A model generated the notes under the pieces. The model made no database searches, was not told the DNA's origin, and saw only the letters and a program-made list of their open reading frames with translations. A program made the position numbers and the translations under genes. Below are positions 33,493 through 46,610 of a stretch of 64,000 nt of DNA, piece by piece. Source of the DNA: Pseudovirgaria hyperparasitica (Eukaryota > Ascomycota > Dothideomycetes > Acrospermales > Acrospermaceae); NCBI RefSeq assembly GCF_010093815.1, contig NW_022985563.1, forward strand, positions 636,247 to 700,246, given 5' to 3'. Numbering within the stretch: position 1 is the stretch's first letter; every line of letters starts with the position of its first letter.

Positions 33493-33590
<98 letters not shown>
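33387..33590 (+). repeat. (GAAA)n microsatellite with a 10-N assembly gap
   Basis: A near-perfect GAAA tetranucleotide tract about 200 bases long, interrupted by ten N at 33483-33492. The left edge is GA-rich (GAGAGA) and the right edge decays into GGAGAAGGAGA. The repeat phase appears to change across the gap, so the true number of units is unknown. Long open frames on both strands here, encoding ERKK or SFFL repeats, are artefacts of the repeat. Confidence 0.97.
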
Positions 33591-36500
33591 GAGAAGGAGA
33601 CGAGCCCAAGAAAACGACGTTGTTACTATACTACACTGGCGTATCCCGGCATGAATTTCACATAATCGTTTGTTCGTCATGTCGTGTGAATGAGTCCCTG
33701 TATACATACAAGTCTACCCGACGTTTAACCCAGGACAATACCGTAGCCAGTATACTATGGTAAGCCAAATGAACTTTTCGAAAATTCCGGAAAAGGACAT
33801 GAAACCTATATTAAGTACCCACCGCAAAGTGTACCCTTCGCAGCCAACGCACCAAGCACATCAATCATATGCCCCTCCCCACCACCAGCATGTATCCAAA
33901 CGAAGCATTACTTATCAACACACACGCGTGCACGCCATGATGATAAAGCGGTATAACATGATGCGGGGATGACACTGGGCATATGCTTGGAGCGGCGAGA
34001 AGGGCCAAAACGTTGTGATATACACATGGATATATACAACTATAAAATAAATCTGTGCGGTATCAAACATGCATAAAACAGAAGTCCTTGTTGAGGTCAG
34101 TTGCTAGAGAAGGATAAGACCGTGGCGATTGATGCTGGATCTGTACTTTGAGATTGGGGTGAGGAGATAGGGAGTTTGGGGTGGGATGTGAGATGGTACA
34201 TGGCGATACAGTATGGTTGTTTGGGAAGGTGGAAATGTTACTTTCTCTTAATTCAACCTCATTTTGGCAGACTATGTATGTGCTCACGACAGAAATCCAA
34301 ATTACTCATCTGTGATGGCGTGTCTGGTGTCCCTATATATACATTACTATTTCAAATATATATGTGTGTGTGAAGCCTATGTGCCAGGTATGAGTGCTTG
34401 AAGGGACATGGATACGTACTTCGAGGGCAAATATATCGATAAGGATTCAAAAATAGATACGTATAAATTAACATCACGTTTCGTGGAGGCCGGTAATAAC
34501 GAAATGAACGATATTAAAGGGATTTAATTCAACTGGAGGTAGACAGGGTTTGGGATATGAGACTACGATTGGGACATAAATGATTTGATAAGATTGACGG
34601 AGGGTGTGCTGTGATATTTATTTAGAGCTCATGTTCGTACTTTATCGTTGAGTCTGCTCTGTTATCTGCTCTAATTGAACCAGACCTCTGGCATTCCGCG
34701 TGATGGTTGGTGAAGTGTAGTGCCTATCGAATGCTATGTTATGTTGAAAGGCCTGGAGTGCTGGTGGTAAGTATTGCTACTGAGTCTGCTACTGGGACTA
34801 ACGTGAGAGGCGAACAGTCTGGAGGCGAAGATGCTTTAAGGATTGAAGGGTTAGATAGACAGGAGCGTGTTGCGTAGTGGGATAAGTGGGAAGGGTGCTT
34901 TCATGGGGATTTTCAATCGGCCCGTTCGCCAGAACTAGATGTACGTATTTGCGCGAAAGCAAGTATGTGTGGTTAGGAGGATGTATTTTGGAGAAGGGCG
35001 TGCCAGTGGCGTGATTCACCAGATGAGTCCCCCTTTTTAAGGCGTGCATAGTGCATGGCCAGCTGCAACCACATCCGTGTGCTTGTACACGATTAGCAGA
35101 GGTAAGCCGTTTCGACAATGCCGCTCATCTCTATACATGGTTGTTGCTGCTGCTGATCATCATTATATACAACGCCTTGCGACGGAACGCAGAGGACATG
35201 GAACACGATGGCCATTCTGACGACGCGGAGCTCAGAATCCGTACCCTTTGCATGTCGATGCAGCCAACATCCTGTTTCTGAATCAAGTAGAGTTGGTATT
35301 GACGGAAGAAAGTATGTCGCCAGTGGGAGGAAGTTGTGGTATTTATAGATTAGTACCAGCGTACGTGCCCACAAGAAAAATGCGGCGTTGTGAACGAGCC
35401 CGGGATGTACGCATGACGTGCAGGACACATTAGAGCTCTCCACACGAAATTAACAACAAAAGATGGAAACGGGGAAAGCGAGAAGGCGTGAATGAAGGAC
35501 CCTGGTTACATGATGCCTCTCCAAAGGATGGCTCGTCAAATTATGCCTCTCCGCGCAACTTTCACAGAGGCCAGATATGTAGAAGTGAAGAAGGAAGACG
35601 TGAAACTGCCGTGATTCGCGGGGAATGTTCTCGTCCTCTAGTCGGTGCTATTACTCCATAGTATAGGTAGCCGTGACTATGGATATCATCCGATTACCTA
35701 TATCAGCCTCAAATAGAAATATAAAGGGCCGAAGTCGTGCGCTCTGGAAACTCACTATCTAGCCGAACTGCTCGGGCCGTATATCCTGGCATCATCCTGG
35801 CGTGGCCGGGTAGGATAGCAGTTGCTATTAAGAAGACGATGTTGATGACAATGAGTTTGACGTTCTAATAGCCATCCTGGCTGGTCCTGGCGGTCCTTGC
35901 TGTTCTGCCGGCGATGGTCAACACCACGGTGGTAGCGGGAGCGCCGGTAAGCAGCCACCACGCAGGACGGTCCCGATCCATCGAACACAGACCCAGGACA
36001 ACAGCAGCACACGACAGCAGCACACAACAGCCCAAGCGATGTCTGGAACGACTGTATTACAAACGTCATGCGCCATACTGGGAAAATGTGGAACAGGAGC
36101 CAACAACCGCTGTCCAGGTCTGCCCAGCAGCGAGGTGAAAAATCTCACACAAATGGTGAGGGATTTAGCACGCATGTACCTTGCGATGATCACTCCGTAC
36201 AGGCTGCACAGTGGAACTTGTTCTGCAGCGATGACAGGCCTTTCTTGTTGGCGCCATGAGCCAATGTGCTGTCGCCGATGAGGTGCTGTTCGCATCGATG
36301 CGCCTCAGCTCAGCGCTGGCGGCAGTTCCTTAATGGCCCGTGTTCTGGGAGCAGTGTGGCTAGATAGACTCCCCGGATTTAGGTCTGCTCACAGACATGA
36401 AAATAGAAGCACAGATTAAAGGACTGGTCGGTGGTCGGCGCAAGATGATGGTTATGATCATACTGGAGACGTTGTGTCGAAAGGCAAGTTGGTGTAGGCA

Positions 36501-39500
36501 GGACGAGAAACTGAGCGCGTGAAGCCGAACCACATGACTTGACAGAATCAACGAGGTTATTGATGCATCGACTGGCTTAACAAATATCATCTTGACGATG
36601 ATCATGATATCTGGGGCAAAGTCGGAAAACACTCCGATACTTTCAAGGTAAGACTGTGGCTACTGCTGCGGCATAAACCGTGGGAAGAACAGAGCAGAGC
36701 AGAGCAGAGACGCGGTTCAACGCCCACCCAGGCGGTTTCTGGGACGGCGTTTTGGTATACGGCTTGCCGGCAAGGCTCTGGCTCTGGTTCTAGCTCCAGA
36801 ATGCAAAGCAAAGGTATTCATAGTACAAAACGTGGGCTACGGTACAACAGTGTTACTATTCTTAGGGTGTAATTGACGGAGTTTGCTAGTATTTAGAGGC
36901 GAGTCGTGTGGTGTATACGCGGCGCCAGTGCCGCAGGTCCCAACCAAGTCCACTCGTCCACTCAGTCACTCATCTCCGCGTCCACTCAACAGACTTGCTA
37001 GCCTGCTGCAACTCGCGCCAGGCATCTCGCTCCTACCTGGCATGAAAAGTCACAAGGAGGAGCCAGAGCCGGAGATGGAAGCCTTCTAGAAAATTAAGTT
37101 TGGGCGCGTGGATCGCCGAAAGCCCATGGTTTCACGACACCCAAAAGGGAAACCTTCTAGAAGACTTCGTTGGTTGCGCACGGCCCGATTGTCGCGGCAT
37201 TTCAGAAATTGCGCCCCCTGGACGCCCCAGCCCCGTGTTTGTCCATCGGTCGTATGTGTAATATGCAACATGCAGGCGTCTCGTATACGGTATGGTATCC
37301 TTGAGTATGTGTCAACTTCTGTATTATCCTGATACGTCTCATTCAGTTGTTCAGTACTGGGAGTGGTAGGCTGTATGTGACTTGCATTTGTATGTAACGT
37401 GCAACGCATATCAACCACATACACAGCAAGTGTCTGCCTGCTGCATGTGCTGCAATGTGAACCTGCCACATAGCCCAAGCGGCACTGGCAACGGCTCCTG
37501 GCTCCTGGCTCTTGTGTCCAGTGGAAGACCGCCAGCGCTGATACCACAGCTTGATACAACTCCAAGCTCTCACTCCCCCCCCCCCCAACAAAACATACTG
37601 AGCTTAGGCCTGCCTCCACGAACGTGAGTGGGAAAGCAATCACCAAAGCTATGATGATCATGACTTCATGTTTGTGTCCACGGCTTGCTGCCTCCGATTC
37701 ATCTGCATATGAGCAGTCGGAAGGGAATCAAAGGAAGGAGAATTGAGGCTGCATACTACCGAGTCACGCGCGTAGTCGATATGCGTCGTATCTGGAATTA
37801 AACTTCCACCGTTCAGAGCGCCTGTCAAATAGCAAGCACGGAGATGAGCCACCTAAGCTCCCGCGAAATGACCATCTTCGCCAGTCTTGTGCCAATCTCT
37901 GGCGCTACGTATAGATCTTTCTAGCGTTACTGAAATGATAATACTTGGCTGTTGGTTCCAAGAAGGTGCAGTTGCAATCCAGTCGATGCGGCTACGTGGA
38001 GAGTCCTGTTGTGTGTCGTGTCGTGTTGTGTTTATACATCGATCTACGGGTCGCTTACCGCATGCATGGCGAGTGCCCAAGGCGATCTGCGTTTTCCAGA
38101 AGTTCTGCATCCCGACATAATATATTAGACTCGCCATTCGGTTTAGTGAGTCTTCAACCCGTGCCTATTATTTCTCTATTTGCCCGGTAGCCTCGAGGTC
38201 TCTATCAAACTCGACAAATAAACTTTTGATATCTGGAAAATCTAAAAATAACAAGCCGGCGCCCAAGAGTCCGAGCGTCAGCCGCGGTAAGGGGCAAGCA
38301 ATTAGGGCGTCTAGTGGCATCAAGTGATATGATCAATTCTATACGTACCACGTAGAAGCAGGATGGTGGGCATCCCGATCTGGATTGATGTCATGACAGT
38401 TATGCCGATTAACTTAAATGACATCCATTTGTTTCCTCCCCGGGCACGGACTCGCGAGGCCCAGCGACAAATGATCAGGCCGGGCCCCTTGCCGAAACCC
38501 TAGCGTGGCGTCTCCCAGAGAAATCTCAAACAAAAGTGTAATATGGGTGGAGTGGGGACATGCTTCTCTGCCGGCGCCGGTCCGGTTCATGCTGCCACTG
38601 GTGACATGACATGGACGACGTTTCGGCACACTCTGTCGACAGTCTCAACTGTCTATTGCTCACAAAACCTGTGAGCCTCCAGACTGGTGCGTCTACATGC
38701 AAGTAGCAACATGGGCAAAAGTTTTATCTCCCATGCCATCCACACGGAAGGCAGTGATTTGCGCGCTGCCGAGTGTCTCCGAGTGACAGCGAATAGCGAA
38801 TCGTAGCTGGATGGTGTCCTCTCGAGTGTACTGCCGAATAGATTGAGGTAAAATGTATTTACCGCACTGCATCAGGTGAGAAGAGAGTGAGCGGTGTACA
38901 CTATACATAGTACGACGCGGACAAGTGTTAGTAGGTTGTTTACTATCTTTGTAGTAGATACATGCCATGCCCAAGCGTATCGCACGCCCATGATGATGCC
39001 AGTGTCAAAGGGTCTGTTGGTCTGCGACGACGGGACCTATTGGAGGACTGTAGTACATACTCACAGTTTAGAACCTGGGTGTGGTGGTCTCAGCGTGATT
39101 TTAGAAACCTTCCTGCATCCTTCTAGCGCGCTTCTAAACGTGGTCATAGCAATTCCCCCAAGGGCTCTTCTTGCTTGGGTATACCTATCTAGGTACCCAC
39201 GTACCTACCTCCTACCCCATCCTCCTGCAGCGCCGCGCGAAGGAGGTGCATCTCAACTATGGCCAATGTGGATAGTCCAGCCTCTCATTACGTGTTGATT
39301 AATATGCTGGAGACCTGGACGGGACAGCGATACTGCAGCGCGCATACGGCCTTGAGCAGTCTTGGTCAGCCGGCTCCTTCCATCGGTGTTCATTCGCCAG
39401 GTGTGTATATATATGTGTGTTGTGTGAAAGACGATTGCTATGGGCGCAGGAGTGCTTCAGCACAGACAGAAACCCCCTTGCCCCCCCCTCCCTGGTAAGC

Positions 39501-41361
39501 CTTTTCTCGTCGCGACGGCACTCTCTAAAACGGCTGCAAGGATGGCTTGCCCATAGTGTAGAGCCATTGTTTCTAGCCGCCATCAGCCACCATGATGCTG
39601 CAATCTCATCTTGACTGTCCTCTCCGCCTGTGATCTACTTAACGAAAGCCTCTGCCACCCTGGCTTGCGCTGTGACTTCTCGTTGTTACACGTACCAACA
39701 TCTTCTGCCTTGGACACGCTGACGACTGAGCGTGGATCTTTGCCATATCTGCCAGCTTCGCCATCTCCAACTTCCTGGGTAACCTTTGTGTACACAACTA
39801 CGCAGCCATATATCGTTTGTGTGCAGTCGGGCATCAGCCATCCCTTACGCCCATTGAAATTGACTACTCAAAAGTCGACTGTGCCAGCCGGGGAACTGGC
39901 ATCGCATAAATGTAAGTCGTCTTATAGAAGACTACGACCCTGCACGTAGCCGTCTTGTCTGGCGCTCACTGTGTTGATTAGCTTTCAGCCCTAAGTCTTT
40001 TCCGACCCGTCCGGGAGGCTGAGTCTTCTAAAAACAACTCCCGCATACAAAGCGCCTACTAAACGTAGCTACCACGAAGAACTTCAGCAAGAAAAAGAGG
40101 TGTGAGCAATCGTCGCTTTTTCACCACCATCGGAAAACGCCCGTGACGGACAGTCATCTCCGAAAACACAGGTCCGAGGAAACAGCTACACCCTTCAGGA
40201 CGAACGGCTGGCCTGAGCTTGCTCAAAGACGGAACTGCAGAGTCACACGAGAATTCTGAAGGTGCCTCGAATCACTAGACCGTGCAGGAATTGGTGAGCC
40301 ACAAAGAAGCCAGACTATATATTATTCTCCGACAAGCGCAGGAACCCGGACTGGAGCAGTTTGGCAGGACACACAGGACACAAAACAGATCGAGAGTTTC
40401 CATCGGGGAAAAAGGCAGCATACTCCAAAGTGACATATACGCCGCGATCAGCCAGCAGATTGAGTAGAAAGCGTATTCAGTGATAAAATCACGACAGAAA
40501 TCTTGGGTGTGGGATCGAGGAATTCCAGCTCTCAAGCTAAAATACAAACTCCACTAGCTTCATTGACAACGTCGCTTTGCCCGCAGGGGAGAGCAAAAAA
40601 ACAGAAGAATCCTTCCTAGCCGATCATTCCACGTTCGGCCTAGCGGGCTTGGCATTAACGCGACTCTTCGCTCTGCAGTGCCCGACAAAAGTACCCACGT
40701 ACTTTCTCTCGTCGAATCTTCGTCACTCTCTACTCACCGTCACTTCTCTCGTGTCTTTGTTTCTTTCTCTTCGCGGCCTCTCTTGCTCTGACCCCTTCAC
40801 TATTTCCATCGAAGAAAGGTATGTCGCCTCTTGCCCTACCCTTCCGTCCTTCTCCGACCGCTCTTGTCTCTCGCGTCAGCCTCTAGCTCACAGAAGCGCC
40901 TCCTTTTCGCCTGCTGGCTGGCTGCGAGAGACGTCAGCATCTACGCCTGGCACCTGCAGAAACATACATTCCTCATCTCTCACATTCTCTATTCCACTCA
41001 ACACCAACACATATTCTTTGGGCTCTTGCGGCCGTTGCTGACTTGGGTCCCTGATAGTTGGAACATTCCTCAGCATTGACCCTCGAGCGATCCGGCACTT
41101 CCAGCTCTATACTGTGACGTTTGGACCCTTCACCCTCCAACGGTCGTTCAAACCACCGTTCGAGTCTGCACGCGACGTCAACCCGCCTACCACTTCACAT
41201 TACGCTCGCATATGCGAGTTGTAGTACCTGAGGGGTCTCTCGTGTCTACATCCCATACCTCTAGTGGTGCGCATCCTCCTTTTCAGGTTTCTTGGAGCCC
41301 GAGATTTACCTCGAATATTCCACTCCTGTCTTCCAGCGAAGACCACTCCGCTCCTCATACG
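33591..41361. other. gene desert, right part, and C2H2 leader
   Basis: About 7.8 kb without a supportable gene. It contains TA and TG runs (about 34325-34375), a C-tract at about 37575-37586, a second C-tract near 39480, and TAGGTACCCACGTACCTACC-type sequence at 39190-39215. The last ~800 bases (from about 40600) are pyrimidine-rich and probably form the promoter and long 5' leader of the C2H2 gene, possibly with a leader intron. Open frames of up to 191 codons (37086-37661, minus) show no domain. Confidence 0.5.
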
Positions 41362-42902
41362 ATGATGCAACTTGGAACCATACTGAACACTAAACTGAAC
41401 GCCATAGCAGGTCGACAAATGTCCTACGAAATGCAACACACAATGCAGCACGAGCTCCAGCAACAGCCGCAATTTGCACCAGCTCCATACATCAACGGGC
41501 GGATAAAATCCGAAAACAACTCTGAACGAGGCGTTTCACCACATCCATCAGATCATTCTTCGCGTTATTCTTCCCAGGCACCGCAGCCGCTGCAGTCCTA
41601 CCCACAACCCATGACCAGCAACATGGCGAATGGTATTCATCGATACCCGTCTCCCACACACATGCAGAGCTCAATGCCGATGCTCAACAACTATGGTATA
41701 CCAAATCCTCCCGATAACGGATATGCCCAACAAGCACAACAAGAGTCGCAAGGGCAAACGCCTGGACGGTCTGAAAACCCCCAAGGTCCCCCAAAAGCCT
41801 TTTCTTGCTCAACTTGTGGGAAAGGATTCGCGAGACGTAGTGACTTGGCTCGTCATGGTGAGTTATCATCACCGCCAAGAACTTGCACACATTTTAACAC
41901 AACAATAGAACGTATTCACAGCGGTGTAAGGCCCCATGTGTGTGACTATCCTGGCTGTGGAAAACAATTTATTCAACGATCTGCGTTGACTGTCCACCAA
42001 CGTGTCCACACTGGCGAGAAGCCTCACATGTGCGAGAGATGTGGCAAGGTAAGCGGTGCGCGACTTGAGGCCTAGGCTCAAATACTGACTCGGTTATTTC
42101 ACAGCCCTTCAGCGATTCCAGCTCCCTAGCAAGACATCGACGAATTCACTCTGGGAAGCGGCCTTATAAATGTCCGTACGCCGATTGCCAAAAAACTTTC
42201 ACCCGTCGTACTACCCTCACTCGCCATCAAAACCACCACACCGGCACTGTTGAGGAAGCAGCCGCTGCAACGGCCGCTGCATTAGCGTCTCGCCAGTCTG
42301 CTCCCAGTCGATCAACACGTTCCGATGTCGATGACTACTCTGAAACGCATTCGCCAATGCCAACGCCTTCGCCTCATGAGAGGCCGATGTCCATGTCACC
42401 TGCTGCTGGAATGCCTGCGGTACCACAGATGCATAGGCAAGCCTCCGACTACAACTATATGGGTAATATGAATGTGCCGCCGCACCTCAGGAACGAGATG
42501 CCTCAACAGAGCCCGCGCGCTTCCCCATCTCTAGCACAGTCCTATGCTTCTGGCATGGCGCCCCAACCTCGAGTCACTTCTCACCCAACTGCCTTCAACC
42601 CTCCACCTATTCTAGAACCTCCAGCCACCTCAAACAATCATCAAGCTGGCAGCGCGAATGCTAGTCCCCATATGGGAACCATGGGATGGCAATCACCAGG
42701 ACATCAATCAATGGCCTCACCTGGTGCCGGAGAGTCGTATGTCTACCCCGAGCACGCATACCAGCCGCACGCCCAAAACCAAAACATGTATTATAACAGC
42801 AACAATAACATCCGCCGACCAAACAGCACAGAGCCGGACCACCAATATGACCCGCGCCAGCAACGAATGCCTAACGATATGTGGGCGCCACCTGTTCAGT
42901 AA
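41362..42902 (+). CDS. C2H2 zinc-finger transcription factor, four fingers
   Basis: Exons 41362-41857, 41909-42048 and 42105-42902, for 477 residues. Four consecutive C2H2 fingers lie at about 145-257, split by both introns: [23 protein letters not shown], a [10 protein letters not shown] finger, the [14 protein letters not shown] finger and a [19 protein letters not shown] finger. They are joined by TGEKP-like linkers ([24 protein letters not shown]). The N-terminal part is Gln/Pro/Ser-rich and the C-terminal part Pro/Gln/Asn-rich, likely activation regions. I do not recognise the orthologue with confidence. The frame is open upstream to an ATG at 41212, which would add 50 residues. I prefer MMQLGTILN at 41362. 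A long gene-free region lies upstream. Confidence 0.85.
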
Positions 42903-43930
42903 ATATGACGAGTTCCATCCATTTTGTTCCTGTTTCATTAGGTGGTAATTGGGTCCAGAGGTTTACGCTATACCCTAGACACACGATTGTGAATTTCGAT
43001 CGCACTTGCGCTACTCCGCGTTTTCCTTTATTGATAACAGATTCTAGCATCTGCAACTGTACCAATGTAGCTTCTTTTGTTTTCCCTAGGTACTCTTTTT
43101 GTTTGCACGCTGTGTTCGTGCCATTGCTTTCTGGGAGTTGGTCACACCTGCTGGAGCCCCAGTTACTACCTTGCCTGTATTAATGTGCTGGCGTCGGACA
43201 ACAAGGTGGGCAGCAGGCGTCTCGGCTCTGAGGTACAGCATGATGTGGGAATCAAGGACAATTTTTTCTGTTTTCTGATAGACTGGGGCCAAAAATGTAA
43301 TCATCACCTGCTCCGTTAACGCGTTGATCTATCGCCAGACCCAAAGTTAGAAAGTGGCCGTGACTGTACACGCATGTACTCTATAATGTCTAATTATGTG
43401 GTTTTATGTTACAACGCAACCCATGTCTCTTCGGTGAGTCACGTGAACAGGAGCCCAAGTGATATCGAAACTTGCCGCAGACCGTGCTCCGAAGTAGACT
43501 AGCTCGTTTGACGCGAGGCTGTATGGGTCCTTGGTCGGTCCCAAGCAATCCCGCCAACATGCGCCCAAAAGCCCAGAAGCCATTACGACTCCTCTATTCG
43601 CCTTCACACGGCCAACCATTTCCTCTTTGCCATCTTCCAACTTCCTTCACCGTCGCCATTGTAACACGATCTCCTGCGCATACCTGCGACTACCACGAAG
43701 CGATCACTGTCTATTTCACCCTCACTCGCTTCGTCCGCTAGAACACTCGCCTCACCAGCCACAACGGAGCGGATCCGGAGCTCGAATCATTAGCCAAAGG
43801 ACTAAATCCGAATTCGCTGGGCTCTCTGCCTCTATTTAGCCTTGTCTTCATAGAGCTGTGATCAGACCTCCATCAGATAATTTACATCACCGCATAGTAG
43901 GATCTAGACGCCCTATCAGACCTACGCACT
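42903..43930. other. intergenic, 1 kb
   Basis: 3' flank of the C2H2 gene and promoter of the epsin gene. Short open frames only. Pyrimidine-rich sequence at about 43600-43740 may be the epsin leader. Confidence 0.5.
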
Positions 43931-45819
43931 ATGTCTGGCGCTTTGAGAAGCATAAAGAATGTCACGAAAGGATACTCCTCAGTAGAAGTAAAGGTTCGCA
44001 ATGGTATGAAATATCTTTCACGACTTGCCGACAGCCCAACTGACGGTATCAGCTACAAGCAACGATCCGTGGGGCCCTCCGGGTTCTGACATGGCCGAAA
44101 TTGCCTCGATGACCTTCAATAGGTTTGTATCTCTTGCAAGTAGAAAGACTAACCTCCCAGCTGATACCGTTATAGCAACACCGATTTCTACCAAATCATG
44201 GACATGCTAGACAAAAGATTGAACGACAAGGGCAAGAACTGGCGACATGTGCTCAAATCCCTCAAGGTACTCGACTATTGTCTACACGAGGGCTCCGAGC
44301 TCGTGGTGACCTGGGCTCGCAAAAACATATATATAATCAAAACGCTGCGTGAGTTCATCTACATCGATGAAGAGGGTCGCGACGTCGGTGCCAATGGTAG
44401 GTCTGCCTCCTAAGAAGCTTGGGAAGCGTGCTAATTCACTCTTTAGTCAGACACTCGGCGAAAGAGCTCACATCACTTATCCTCGATGAAGAACGATTGC
44501 GCACGGAAAGAGCGGACCGAAAGACTTGGAAGTCGCGGGTGACCGGATTGGATGAGTATGGCCCTCCTGGAAGTCATCATCACGAGCCGCCGAAGCGACG
44601 CGAGAGGCCCAGACGGACTGACGAAGAGGATCTCGAGTACAAGCTCGCTATAGAAGCCAGTAAGAACGAGGCAGAGGAAGACCGGAAAAGGCGTGAAAGA
44701 AACGCTGGCGCGGCCGATGACGACGACGATCTTGCAAAAGCAATCAAACTCAGTAAAGAAGAGGAAGAGCTTCGGCGACGAGAGCTGGAGGAGTCGAACG
44801 CAAACTCACTCTTTGATGATACCCCGAGTCAACCTGCTGCGTCGCAACCTACCGGGTTTAATCAGGGGTACCAGCAGCAGGGAGCCGTAGATTGGTATGG
44901 AAATCCAGTAGATCAGCAGCAGTCACAGAACACTGGATTTCTTAACAACGCCTATTCCCAGCCGACCGGAATGCAAGGCCAACAAACAGGCTTTCAGAAC
45001 GGTTTTGGTTATGGGTACCAGCAGTCGCAACAACCCCAACAGACAGGCTTTGACCAGTTTGCTCAGCAGAACTTCATGCAGCCTCAACAGACATCCTTCA
45101 ACATGAATAATCCGTACGGACAACAGATGAATGGGGGTGGTTTTGGCCAACAAGGTTCTTTCGGACAGCAACAGCAACAGGAACAACCACAACAGCCACA
45201 AGAGCAGCAAAGCACGCTGCAAGCTGGCAGCCATAACCCCTGGTCATCAAACCAGCAACAGCAAGATTCCATGAAGCCGCAGCCCACCGGATCCAATAAT
45301 CCATTCGCACCATCGTTCGGTAAGCCGCAGCAACAGCAGCAACAGCACATTCCGACACTGGGTTCCCTCCAGGAGATCCAAGAGCAAAAGACACAAACAC
45401 AATTCAACAATCAAAACTTCAATCCACCCCTGTCTTTTGGCACACCACAGCAAGCACAGCCACAGAAACAAGCTCAACCTCAAGACCCGCATCACGCTCA
45501 ACTCAACGCACTGCTGGCGTCGGGTGACGGCCAGGACACGTTCGGCAATACAGGAAACCTTCGTATTCCCGCACAACACACGGCACCGGGCACGTTTGTC
45601 AATTCGGCTGGAGCTGGCCTGAACCGCTTGAACGCGAACCAGACGGGCAACAATCCGTTCCTCAACTCGCAGTTCACAGGCATGCCCCAACAAACGGGTT
45701 TCACGCAAAATAGGCTGATGCCGGCGCAGACCGGGCCGGCTGGTGGTTTTGGTGGGAACAATCCGTTTGGGAGGCAGCAGGGTCAGCAGCAGCAAGGCGG
45801 GAGCTTGATAGATCTTTGA
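43931..45819 (+). CDS. ENT1: epsin (ENTH-domain endocytic adaptor)
   Basis: Exons 43931-44003, 44053-44122, 44176-44396 and 44447-45819, for 578 residues. The ENTH domain (about 10-140) begins MSGALRSIKNVTKGYSSVEV and includes TSNDPWGPPG, DFYQIMDMLDKRL, GKNWRHVLKSLKVLDYCL and LREFIYIDEEGRDVG. Two ubiquitin-interacting motifs follow (about 182-197 DEEDLEYKLAIEASKNE; 214-230 DDDLAKAIKLSKEEE). The tail is Gln/Asn-rich with many QQTGF or QPTGF units, three NPF motifs (EH-domain ligands) and a C-terminal clathrin box, SLIDL. Epsins bind PI(4,5)P2, ubiquitinated cargo and clathrin at the plasma membrane. All introns restore the frame. A single epsin probably covers the yeast Ent1/Ent2 pair. Confidence 0.95.
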
Positions 45820-46610
45820 GGTTTGCGGTGCATGCGGGGGGCGTGAGGAGTGATGAATAGTGAAGGGATGGTTTGAAAGAGAACTATGCGTCAAGAGCGT
45901 GGGCCTTCCATCTGGCTGGAATATTCTATCATTGGTTGGTGGGTTGGGATTGTACAGATTGAGATTAATTTTGCCCGGATTTGGTGATCGGATTTGTGTG
46001 GCTACTACTAGAGCACACTCGCAGGAGAGAGACACAAACCCTACTACCTAACTACCTACCTACTACTTTGACTACTTAAATACCTATAGCTCTTTTTACT
46101 TTTCTTCTTGGGCTTCATTACACTATCGATGTCTCTCTCTATGCCGTTTCGATCTCATACCGAGTCGTTGTCGGTGTATTTGTGTCTCTGCCTGTCTGTG
46201 CCTGCCGTTCTGTGAGTCTGTGTCTTCCATTTGTGAATCTCACGCGTTTTCAGAGACAATTTTCTTGTCTTGTCTTGTTGTTGGGTTATGCTTGGCTGGC
46301 TCTAGTCTTGTTATTGCTCTGGGCAGACCGTTTTTTTATGGGTTGGCAGGCTGTGCATAGATATGCCTGTTTGCATGTGTGAGAGAGGGATCAGATCCTA
46401 CGGAAGCTGTGTGATGTGTGTTGTGTAGGAGCCGGGGAATTCGAGACTTGTTGTGGTGGTATTGTAAGAGCTGATCTTCCGGATCAAGACAATCAGTTGA
46501 AATGATGCTCTCTACAAGCAAAACACTCTTCTTGGACACGTTTAGCTGCCTGAACAACACCTTGGACTAAGTTTCCGATGTGTGTGACTAAAGTGAATCC
46601 TTCGATAGTT
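45820..46610. other. intergenic, 3' flank of epsin
   Basis: No gene seen. It contains CTAC/CTAA runs near 46040-46090 and TGTCTGTG-type simple sequence near 46180-46220. Confidence 0.5.

Noticed and set aside
33231-33763. Long open frames on both strands encoding ERKK or SFFL repeats
   Set aside because: They arise from a 4-base microsatellite, which is open in several frames, and they run across an assembly gap.
35914-36295. Overlapping frames on both strands near 36 kb
   Set aside because: Mutually overlapping, without motifs or start context; treated as chance.
37086-37661. A 191-codon minus-strand frame with a hydrophobic start
   Set aside because: It depends on a C-tract, shows no domain and has no supporting context.
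40577-41041. A 154-codon frame upstream of the C2H2 gene
   Set aside because: A Ser/Leu-rich reading of pyrimidine-rich leader DNA, better explained as 5' leader.
45247-46035. A 262-codon minus-strand frame
   Set aside because: It is a shadow of the Gln-rich tail of epsin read antisense, giving Leu/Cys-rich sequence.
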